A DNA stretch of 64,000 bases. It comes from a virus. A program made the translations under genes and the position numbers. Location of the stretch: IMG/VR virus record IMGVR_UViG_3300020469_005214, positions 1-64,000 of that record; one strand, 5' to 3'. Positions 35,629 through 44,600 of this stretch are shown here, one piece after another. The first letter of the stretch is position 1, and the number at the start of each line of letters is the position of its first letter. The notes beneath the pieces are model-generated. The model worked only from the letters and a program-made list of their open reading frames with translations, had not been told where the DNA came from and searched no databases.

Positions 35629-35841
35629 TTAAATATGTTGTAATATATTGTTTTTATATCGCTTCTGAATTGCATGTTTTCTGCAACTAGAGCAACCACC
35701 CTGAATACCTAATTCTTTAATGTATTGTTTATGAAGATCTTTGAACTTTTCTGGTAATTCTCCTTCTTTAAGTCCAAAAAAAATATTTACAATTTCATTA
35801 ACATCTGTTTGCACCCCTTTATCCCTAATAATCCTTCTCAT
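35629..35841 (-). CDS. Small CxxC protein preceding giant tail gene
   Basis: 70 residues. The C-terminal half contains GGCSSCRKHAIQKRYKNN, a CxxC pair with basic residues as seen in small phage proteins that may bind zinc or DNA. It begins the minus-strand block, and a TGTAATATTCCC motif sits 14 nt ahead of its ATG. Its stop is adjacent to the start of the 2,392-residue gene. Possible roles are tail assembly or regulation; nothing decides between them. Confidence 0.6.
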   Translation of the reverse strand: MRRIIRDKGVQTDVNEIVNIFFGLKEGELPEKFKDLHKQYIKELGIQGGCSSCRKHAIQKRYKNNILQHI

Positions 35842-35843
35842 AA

Positions 35844-35855
35844 GGGAATATTACA
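35844..35855 (-). promoter_or_regulatory. Late-promoter-like motif, minus strand
   Basis: TGTAATATTCCC on the minus strand, first T at 35855, 14 nt before the ATG at 35841. It shows the same spacing as the plus-strand copies and marks the start of the minus-strand tail block. Confidence 0.5.
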
Positions 35856-35899
35856 GTTTTTTTAACGAAAAGAGAAATTTCTTAACCATAGATAAAATG

Positions 35900-35911
35900 T
35901 GTAATAATGTC
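35900..35911 (+). promoter_or_regulatory. Late-promoter-like motif
   Basis: TGTAATAATGTC, first T 14 nt before the ATG at 35914, with no Shine-Dalgarno. It forms a divergent arrangement with the minus-strand copy at 35844-35855. Confidence 0.5.
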
Positions 35912-35913
35912 GT

Positions 35914-38244
35914 ATGGCAAAGGATTTTTTGGAGTTTTATAGGAGCAAAGGTAATAATTTGTCGGATATCGATATATATTATGATTTTGACACTGGAAAT
36001 CTTGAAGAAGTACCTGTTGGTGGCTTCTTTATGGCAGGTAATACTGAAAGACCCATAGTTTACAATAAAAATTCAGAAATAACACAATATAATTCCAACG
36101 CTATTGGCGAAAATTTTTCTGGATTTTACGACGAAGAAGGTAGCGGTAATCTTAATAAATCTTCTCCTGGAGAAGCAAGTTATTTAAAAGTTTTTGATGG
36201 AAGTAATTTATCTGGCGCTTCAAACTGGACTTTTCTAATTACTACAAATAAGTCTGGAACTAATAATGGTCTTATTTTTAGCAGTTTATCAGGCGACAAA
36301 GGTTTTAATATAGGCTTTAATGATACTCATAACTTTTATCTTGAGTCGCCTTCTGGAGTATTTGTTTCAGAATTGAATTATGCTAGCTATAATGGACTAT
36401 TTTTAAGTAAAAATGCATCAAACTTTAATATAGGTAGATATAATTTTGATAAAAAGAAATTTGATTTCGAAAGTTTTAGGATGGATGGAGTTTCTCATGG
36501 TGAAAATTGGTTTATTGGCGGAACACCAAATGAACAAATATTAGAATCAAGTTTTAGCGGTATAATAGATAATTTTGTTTATTTTAATAAAAAAATAAAT
36601 AATACTAAATTAAATAGCGTATTTTCTGGAGTTCTTACTGTGGATCAAAGTTCTTTGGGCTTTATTGATTTAACTGGAAAACGTGTTACCACAACTGGAT
36701 TTGTTGAATCTGGAATTAGAAATATTTTTGAAGAATCTGCCGATATTTCTGGAAGATTTTCCGTTTTGAAAGAAACCATACCTTTTAATAGTAATATAAT
36801 AAAAACTGGACACATTAATGATCTTTGTGGAAATAGAGAGCCACTTTATGGAAGCGGAAACAAAATTGGCGTAAAAAAAGGAAACTTTTTCATTGAATAT
36901 AGCGGTAATTTTACCGAGTCAACATCTTCTGTAACAAATAATAACACAAGCGGCTCTATCTTTGTAACTAGACAATTACTTACTGGTTTTGAAAGCCAAG
37001 TAACTTTAAGCACTGGAGACTTTGTAAATCTAATATTTCAATACAACTGTCTAAACGAGTGCGGAAATGTTGAACCCATATTTTCATTTGAAAGTGGGAC
37101 TGGAATTGTAAGTGGTTTTAACTTTATACCTTTAAGCGGTCTTGTGAGTGGTATTGATTCTACCACGATTGAAACTGGAACTTTAAAAGAAGTGTCCGTG
37201 CATGATATTATTGATCAATCTTGTGGATTTCATATTGATAGTGGTTATGTTGATCAATACGGATTTGACTCGATTTTTATTAATAAATATATGCGTCCTA
37301 ATGCTTTAAATCAGTCTTTAGTTTCTTCTGGAGATCTAAATTTAAATAATCTAGTAGAATATAATAATACTAAAAGGTTTTTTAACATTCCACAAAAAGA
37401 TTTAGACAATAACTTTTTTGCATTCTATAGCGGACATCTACAGGTATCAGGAGAAAATTATGATATAAGGGATAATAATAAAATTACTGGACATGGATTA
37501 AATTCTTCTGGCGCTTTTACTTACGGAAATTTATCTGTATTAAAAATTAGAAACGTTAGCGATACATACACTTTATCAGGAGAAACTTCATTGTTATTTA
37601 CTGGAGAAAAAAATACTTTACACACAATCTTAACTGGTTCTGGATCGAATCATACTCTATCAGAAATTGCCGATGACGGTGTTACTAGTTTTGTTTTTGG
37701 CGGGCTAACATATAATACTGTAGGCAGTATTGTAAATAATAAGATTGTATGGGATACTGAAGATAATAGTGTTATATATGTTATTTCTTGGGATAATTCA
37801 AAATGGATTCAAACTATATCCGCTGTTCCAGGTCTAGAAAATACTGTACACACTGATGATACAAAATATCCTTGGAGAAATGCAGGTGGAGGATTACAAA
37901 GCAATTTTAGTAATCTTGTAGGGTTGTCAGCCGAAGAATTCAAGGCTATGGAATTTAATGATAATTTTCAAATTAATAGCGGAGATAATCATTATTTAAG
38001 TTTTAATAAATTTTTTGAAAAAAGCTCAATGGTATTCTCAAATGGGGAAAAAATGTTACATGGTTCTGAGTATTTAGAGACAGCAAATAACAAAAGGTTA
38101 AGATCTGGGATATTCGAAGTAAAAGGAGATTCTTTTGGGGCTATAAACGAATTTTTTGATAAAAACATTTTGGGCAACAATATCTTGTTACAAGATGGTA
38201 ACAATGTCTTAACTCAAAGCACTGATAACTTATCCTTAGAATAG
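35914..38244 (+). CDS. LamG-like tail protein
   Basis: 776 residues. Residues about 90-240 resemble a LamG/concanavalin-like jelly roll (ASYLKVFDGSNLSGASNWTFLI, GLIFSSLSGDKGFNIGF, GIIDNFVYFNKKINNTKL), a fold that binds sugars. The remainder is beta-rich, with Ser/Gly turns (TGFESQVTLSTGD). The C-terminus NNILLQDGNNVLTQSTDNL-SLE is the motif shared with the 110-residue protein at 3041 and the 2,392-residue protein. The start is fixed by the motif 14 nt upstream. Likely role: tail fibre or tip component. LamG assignment is from pattern only. Confidence 0.65.
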   Translation: MAKDFLEFYRSKGNNLSDIDIYYDFDTGNLEEVPVGGFFMAGNTERPIVYNKNSEITQYNSNAIGENFSGFYDEEGSGNLNKSSPGEASYLKVFDGSNLSGASNWTFLITTNKSGTNNGLIFSSLSGDKGFNIGFNDTHNFYLESPSGVFVSELNYASYNGLFLSKNASNFNIGRYNFDKKKFDFESFRMDGVSHGENWFIGGTPNEQILESSFSGIIDNFVYFNKKINNTKLNSVFSGVLTVDQSSLGFIDLTGKRVTTTGFVESGIRNIFEESADISGRFSVLKETIPFNSNIIKTGHINDLCGNREPLYGSGNKIGVKKGNFFIEYSGNFTESTSSVTNNNTSGSIFVTRQLLTGFESQVTLSTGDFVNLIFQYNCLNECGNVEPIFSFESGTGIVSGFNFIPLSGLVSGIDSTTIETGTLKEVSVHDIIDQSCGFHIDSGYVDQYGFDSIFINKYMRPNALNQSLVSSGDLNLNNLVEYNNTKRFFNIPQKDLDNNFFAFYSGHLQVSGENYDIRDNNKITGHGLNSSGAFTYGNLSVLKIRNVSDTYTLSGETSLLFTGEKNTLHTILTGSGSNHTLSEIADDGVTSFVFGGLTYNTVGSIVNNKIVWDTEDNSVIYVISWDNSKWIQTISAVPGLENTVHTDDTKYPWRNAGGGLQSNFSNLVGLSAEEFKAMEFNDNFQINSGDNHYLSFNKFFEKSSMVFSNGEKMLHGSEYLETANNKRLRSGIFEVKGDSFGAINEFFDKNILGNNILLQDGNNVLTQSTDNLSLE

Positions 38245-38267
38245 CTTTGATTGAAAAAATAATAGTG

Positions 38268-38289
38268 TATAATATAATATAATATAATA
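38268..38289 (+). repeat. TATAA tandem repeat directly before hub-like gene
   Basis: Four perfect TATAA units and a partial fifth fill the 22 nt before the ATG at 38290. The repeat contains several -10-like TATAAT elements, so a change in copy number could alter promoter position or spacing. A TGTATAAT just upstream is a weak relative of the late motif. Confidence 0.6.
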
Positions 38290-41200
38290 ATGAAAGAAAT
38301 AAAAGCAGAATCAATACAAATTGATGGAGCAAGTGAGATATTTGGAGGTAAAATATATAACGCTTCATTTACAAATAATTTTTCAGATTCACCATCTGCC
38401 TTCACTATAAACGTTGTCAATGAAACAGGTGAATATGATATTCCAGATTTAGATGCCAGATCTATTAAAGAACTTTACGAAATAACTATAGGAGAAACGT
38501 TGTTTGGGCAATATAGCTTGGTTAAGACGCGTACAAGTGTAAACAAATCGGGTAAAGTATTGGAATTAACTTTCTTTGACATTACTATGAATTTTGACAA
38601 AATTTTTATTGGATTACACAAAAAACATGGAATTATACCAAGATCTGAACCAAAGGGGGGTGAAAGACTAAAAAGCTATAGTAAAGAAGATACAATGCTT
38701 TCATTAAATGGTATAGGCGCTGAAGGAGGTGGTGAAGAAGGAGACCTAAGACCAATGTATCATATTCAGCTTAATGAACAGGAGGAAATTACACCTTTAA
38801 TTATATTGGGCAGAGAATTTCATCCTTGTGATACAAATCGAGATGGATATCTAAATCTTGACGAAGATATATTTAAAGTAGACGGATGTGACCCATGTCC
38901 AACTTGCCCAGAAGATAAATATGATGGAAGTTTAGATCGTCAAAGATGTTTAGATTTAGAGTGTAGTGAAATTTTTGAAGTTAGATATAACTTTAAGGCA
39001 TTAATTGATGCAATTACCGAGTTTTTTGAAAAATCAAAGATAAATATAGTATTAGATCCAGAAGGTATACCAGAAATAAATGAACTATATTTTGCAGATT
39101 ACGAAGGAACTTTAAGGGAAGTTTTAAAAAGATGGGGGGCAGACTTTTCTTTTAACTTTTATGTAGAGAATCTTGGTGACGAGCCTACTCTTAAATTTGC
39201 GGACACCAGTGTTGAAACAGATATTATTGGTAAAAAAGAGTTGGAACAAGAAGATATTATAAGTTTTGAAGAAACACAAAGTGTCGAAAATACTCAAAAT
39301 ATTGGAACTATATCTCTTTATAAACAGGGCGGAGAAAGAAAAATTTACGATTGTTCTACAAGTGTTAAGTTAGATTTAAAGCCCATGCACTTAACAGACT
39401 TATATAATGATACGGATGATGCTCTTCTCGGTAGACAAGTTAAAGGTAACGACTTTGTATCTTTTGAAGATTTGGAAGTTTCGGTCGCTCTTACTAAATA
39501 TAGTACGGCTATACGAGAGCAATTTTGGTATGGATACATTTATGGAGCAGACGGGGGTAGACCTGGGATTACGTGCCTACAATACGTAGGACCACCCGAT
39601 ACAACAAGCTCATCTAGTGGAGAAGAAGCGCCTGAATTTTCATTGCCAGTAGAGCGCCAGGGTGGACTGGGCGAAAGATCTAAAGGTATAACCGAATCAG
39701 AAGGAATAGACGAATTAAATGAAGAAGATCTATGCGAAATAGCAAGAAATAGAGGAATACTTCAGCTTGGTGAAATGAAACTATTGGCGTTCTTTTTTCC
39801 TACTGGTATTGACGGTGAAGAACCAGAGATATATCATAACAGGGGCACCGAGTTTAATGGTGGAATGGAAGGCGTGATACCAGACTTAAATAATAAAGCG
39901 TGTAATTTGATTAAAGATGCGTGGAATCCTAGCGCAGAAGAATTAGATTTTTTTAGTCAAGTTCCGCTTTTTGGGGGTATTGATCTTAAATTTGATCCAG
40001 AAGATCCAGATAAATCACGCGATACATTTACTGTTGAATCGTTTAGTAGGGGATACTTCGTATTAGCTTCTAGAAAAGAGGAAATGTTGGAAAAGATTAT
40101 AGACAATGAAAAAAGATTAGGTAATGAGTTTATAGGAAAATATTTTGCAACAGAAATACACCCTCAAGATAATATAAATGTTTGTGGATATGACAAATAC
40201 GGACGAAAAGATTATAGCAGAAAAAATATTACTATAAAAGGAGGAGGAGAATTTTATAATTACAATGACGGAGACACTTCAAAATTTTTAGAAAGTCCCC
40301 TATTTTCTTTTGGTCACAGCAAGGGATCAAAAATCGGACAATTGCAAGACAGACTTAAAGGCAAAGAAAAGATTACAATATTACAAGATGGGCAAGACCC
40401 TTTTGATGAGGGAATAATAATACAGAAAACTGGAAACACATTTTTTCCAGAAGAGGGTGCTACAAATGATATAAAGAAATTTATAAGCATTTATGAAAGA
40501 AAAAGAATGCAGATAATACCTTTAGACCCAGTAACTCTTAGTACCTTTATAGCAAAATTTGCTCCAGAACATGTTAATGATGCAAATGTTAAAATGTTTG
40601 CTTTTTATCCAGATGATTTTAGTGATGGATTTGATATTGAAAGAGACATAATTCATCCATCAATAAAAGTAAATGCTACAGACAGTAGAGGTAGAGATGT
40701 ATCCTCTGGTTGTTACGGAGACTGCGAAAATGACAAAGAATGTTTTGAAGGAGAAAAAAATCCAGAAAGACTTGCAAAGCTAGAGGCAAAGATGAGCGAT
40801 TTGGTGCCCAATTCTACTCATTTTAGAGCTGTTCGAAGGGAAATACAGGGGGATAATTGTGTGAACGGCATATGTCAAGACAAAAATGCTTGTACCAGCA
40901 ACGAAAGCTGCGAATCTTTTGAAAGCTTTGATGGAGAAACCTTTTCTGAATATGAATGTGTAAATGGTGAATGTATTGAAAAATTAGGTTTACAGTCATC
41001 AATTACTACAAGACTAGATATAAATGGATTCAAAATTTTTGCCCCACCGCACGGATTTGCAGTGCCATCAGGTAGAAGAATTTTTATTCCTAGTATAGAA
41101 ACTTTTGAGCCTAGAAGTTATAGGTCTATTTTAGAATATCAAAAAAGAGTCGAAGTTTTTATTCCTAAAGTAGAACACATGATTCAAGATAATATAGAAA

Positions 41201-41625
41201 AGTTTGACAGTAGTTTTGCTAAATTTAACGTGAATTTATATCAAATTCCTATCGACGACTTGAATTTATTTTATAGAGAAGGCTTGGCTACTCAAACATG
41301 TAGACCTAGTGACGAATTACTAGAAAAATTACATGAAGACTTTAACCAGAACTTATCATACAACCTTACAGATCCGCGTAAAAATATAAGAGTATCTATT
41401 GTTGGAATTTCTGAAAAATTATCTGATCCAGAAATAATCACTAAGGGTTTAGAATCTTTTAATATCAATTTGTCATCAGATGGAGTCACTTCAAGTTATG
41501 TTTTTGGTAATAAAATTATGCAACCAATTCCTATAGATGTAACAAGAAGACTAATAGATATATTACAAAGAAGAACTAATAGTCATTTAAATTATACTCA
41601 ATCTGTAAAAGGGCTAATAAATTAA
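38290..41625 (+). CDS. Cysteine-rich tail hub-like protein with EF-hand loop
   Basis: 1,111 residues. The first 130 residues and the part around 230-330 look like tail hub material (ALIDAITEFFEKSKINIVLD, REVLKRWGADFSFNFYVEN). At residues 181-192 DTNRDGYLNLDE is a textbook EF-hand/dockerin calcium loop, followed by Cys pairs (CDPCPTCPED). A second Cys cluster at about 804-897 has nine cysteines in EGF-like spacing (DNCVNGICQDKNACTSNESC). The C-terminal third is mixed alpha/beta. The stop overlaps the start of the next gene. Disulfides and calcium would stabilise it outside the cell. Likely a baseplate hub or fibre-attachment protein. Confidence 0.65.
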   Translation: MKEIKAESIQIDGASEIFGGKIYNASFTNNFSDSPSAFTINVVNETGEYDIPDLDARSIKELYEITIGETLFGQYSLVKTRTSVNKSGKVLELTFFDITMNFDKIFIGLHKKHGIIPRSEPKGGERLKSYSKEDTMLSLNGIGAEGGGEEGDLRPMYHIQLNEQEEITPLIILGREFHPCDTNRDGYLNLDEDIFKVDGCDPCPTCPEDKYDGSLDRQRCLDLECSEIFEVRYNFKALIDAITEFFEKSKINIVLDPEGIPEINELYFADYEGTLREVLKRWGADFSFNFYVENLGDEPTLKFADTSVETDIIGKKELEQEDIISFEETQSVENTQNIGTISLYKQGGERKIYDCSTSVKLDLKPMHLTDLYNDTDDALLGRQVKGNDFVSFEDLEVSVALTKYSTAIREQFWYGYIYGADGGRPGITCLQYVGPPDTTSSSSGEEAPEFSLPVERQGGLGERSKGITESEGIDELNEEDLCEIARNRGILQLGEMKLLAFFFPTGIDGEEPEIYHNRGTEFNGGMEGVIPDLNNKACNLIKDAWNPSAEELDFFSQVPLFGGIDLKFDPEDPDKSRDTFTVESFSRGYFVLASRKEEMLEKIIDNEKRLGNEFIGKYFATEIHPQDNINVCGYDKYGRKDYSRKNITIKGGGEFYNYNDGDTSKFLESPLFSFGHSKGSKIGQLQDRLKGKEKITILQDGQDPFDEGIIIQKTGNTFFPEEGATNDIKKFISIYERKRMQIIPLDPVTLSTFIAKFAPEHVNDANVKMFAFYPDDFSDGFDIERDIIHPSIKVNATDSRGRDVSSGCYGDCENDKECFEGEKNPERLAKLEAKMSDLVPNSTHFRAVRREIQGDNCVNGICQDKNACTSNESCESFESFDGETFSEYECVNGECIEKLGLQSSITTRLDINGFKIFAPPHGFAVPSGRRIFIPSIETFEPRSYRSILEYQKRVEVFIPKVEHMIQDNIEKFDSSFAKFNVNLYQIPIDDLNLFYREGLATQTCRPSDELLEKLHEDFNQNLSYNLTDPRKNIRVSIVGISEKLSDPEIITKGLESFNINLSSDGVTSSYVFGNKIMQPIPIDVTRRLIDILQRRTNSHLNYTQSVKGLIN

Positions 41626-44600
41626 TGATATTAAGTGGCAAAAATTTTAGAAGCATTGCAGATCAAACTGGTGATTTTAGTTATGCTTTTACCGTTCAAA
41701 CCAAAAGTAAATTTTCGGATATTCATGTTGGTTTAACTGGGGAATATAATATAGACTATAGGTTTCTTAGTGGTAAAATTTTTGATAGAAATACAGGCTT
41801 TGTAGATAGTTATTCTAATAATGATAATTTCATTATTTCTGGAAATTTAAAGAATCATCAACACGAATATTTTATAAACGGAATTCCAAAGGTTGTAGGA
41901 GAAACCGTGCCGTCTGGAAAAATATCTGGAATTTTTGCTATCAATGAAGAAGCAGAAAATATTGGTTTTAATTTTTTTGGACAAGTCCCCTCTCATTCAA
42001 TCACTACAAGCTCTGATAAGTTAGTATTTGGTGAAACGTTAACAGGATTTATAAATAATAGTAATCCCGATCTTTCTTTTACGGTATTTAGCGGAGAATT
42101 AATTAATTCAGATATTCCAGCAGTTTTTGCTATAGATACTTTTCAACAAGTAACAGGATCAGGCATTACAGGTGGAGCAAAATTTCTTTTAACACCAACA
42201 GAATCAGAAACTTTAAGCGGAGTAGCTAGTTTATTATTTCATACGAATTTTGGTGAAATAAATTTTGATTATAATTTGACTGGAGGAAATTTACCTACCG
42301 TTATAAGGGATAGTTCTTATTTAGATTTACTGACTTTTATTAATGATTTTGATGGAGAAACTGGTTCTATTGTTGTTACGAGCTTTTTTGCTAATTATGA
42401 TGGTGCAGAAATAAGTGTTACTCTTGGGCATCTTTCTGGAGAAACTGGCGAAATATTTAGAGATAAAGATTTTACTAGAGATTTCGTTAGTACCGAGGAT
42501 ACTTTTGTTAGCGGAACGAATGCAGTTCCTATTTTTAAGACTGGTTTGGTTTCTGGTTTAGACGCTTCTGGGCTTTTGCAAACTGGTTTAGGGTCAGGGT
42601 TTTTAACTGGTTTTACTAATGCTACTGGACAAATAATTAATGATTTTGAATTGGTTTTAACTGGTTTAGGAAAAGGATTTGTTGATACTGACATAAATTT
42701 GGCAGGAATTAAAGATACTCGCTTTTCTGGTTTCGTTCCTTTTGGAACAAGTGTAATTTCAGGTATAGTCAATAACATTACCGGTACTGGAACTTTTAAC
42801 GAACAGGAACTTACTGGAATGATTAGAACTGGTGTAGGTCAAATTGGATTTGATCCACTTGATCACTTACCATCGGGTGAAATAAATCTTCCACCGAGTG
42901 CATATAATACAACACTTAAAAATAAATTTTTGGCGTTTAGTGGAGAAATCACTGGATTTTATGATTTAATTGGAAGTGGATTTGCTGGATTTATTGTAGA
43001 AACTGGTATATTTGATCAAAATTTCTCTGGAAATGTTAAAAGAGGCGTTTATAATTTTGAAAAAGAATATGATACATTTATTACTGGTTTTGAAAACTTA
43101 TTTGGACCAGACACTGTTGGAGAAATAGTTAGTGGAATACTTCCTGAAACTAGTGGATCGGGCTTTTATATAACTGGAAATTTAAGTGTGAAGGAAGATG
43201 GTGCGTGTATAGAAGAAAGCCCAGTATTTTCAGTTTCAGGAAAAACCGCAGATTTTCCTTATAACTTTAATGTAGCTAATTTATTATTATCCTTTTACAA
43301 AGTAAACCCAGCCTTTACTGGATGTATCATGACTGTGCAAAGGGCTTTTGATGGCGAAACTAAAGATATTTATTTTTATAATAATTATATCAATGTTGCA
43401 AATATACAACAGTTTGCAAAAAGCGGGGAGGTTTTTGTCACCGAGTGGAAAGACCAGTCTTTAAATAAAAATAATTATGTTCCAGATATAGCTGATAGAC
43501 CAAGAATATTAACTAGTAATGGAGTTTTTGACTCTGGTATACATTTTGATCGAAGCTTATTAAAAACAAATAATCCTTTGGGTTTTATTGATGGAGCGGG
43601 TTATACAATTGAATTTAGCGGAGGTAATGTTGGATATTCTGGGGGTTCTTACTATAATCCATCTATAGATATTGGAAATTTAAATGTAGGATGGCAGATT
43701 GATTTCTCTGATGAAGTAACAAGTGTATCTAAGGGCAAAAATCTTGTTATTCCTACAGTTGTTTTTGATACAAGTTTGTTTATAGACGCGATTACAACAG
43801 ATAAAAAAATATTTTTAGGAACTAAACTTTCTGATATTCATATCTTTCCTTTTAATACTGATATTAGGGGCGGATCTAATTTCCTCTTTGACACAACAAC
43901 AGGTGCATACACACCCGATACATTCCCATTCTCTTTGGATATCGATGCTGAATGTGAGTCAATCCTAGTAAAAAATGAAGATTCAGATAGCGAGGTCGTA
44001 GGAAATCCACAGACAACTGCGGATATTATCTTTGAACTAAATGGGGATGGAACAGAGTATATTGTGAAGAAATGTTCTACAAATTTAGTTGGTGATGTAG
44101 TAATTTATAGCACTCATTTAGATACGACGCAATCAGCAAGCACTTTACCTGTTACTGTGATTGGGGTAGCCGCATTCTTAAACTGTTCTAATATAACTAG
44201 CGTTACCCTTCCTAACAGCCTGACCTCGATTGAAGGTAGTGCATTCCTAAACTGCGCTGGCCTGACCAGCATTACGATCCCCAACAACGTGACTTCGATT
44301 GGCGACTCTGCATTCGGTGGATGTTCTGGCCTAACAAGCGTTACGATTCCCGACAGTGTTACCTCGATTGGAGATTTTGCATTCAGAAATTGCACCAGTC
44401 TGACAAGCATTACGGTCCCCGATAGCATGACCCAGATTAGAGATGGTGTGTTTAAAAACTGCACAAACCTAGCCAGCATTACCATCCCCGACAGTGTTTT
44501 TTTAATTGGTGATCATGCTTTCAGTAGCTGCGATAGCCTAACCAGTATTATCATTCCCGATAGCGTGACATTAATTGGTGATCATGCTTTCAGTAGCTGC

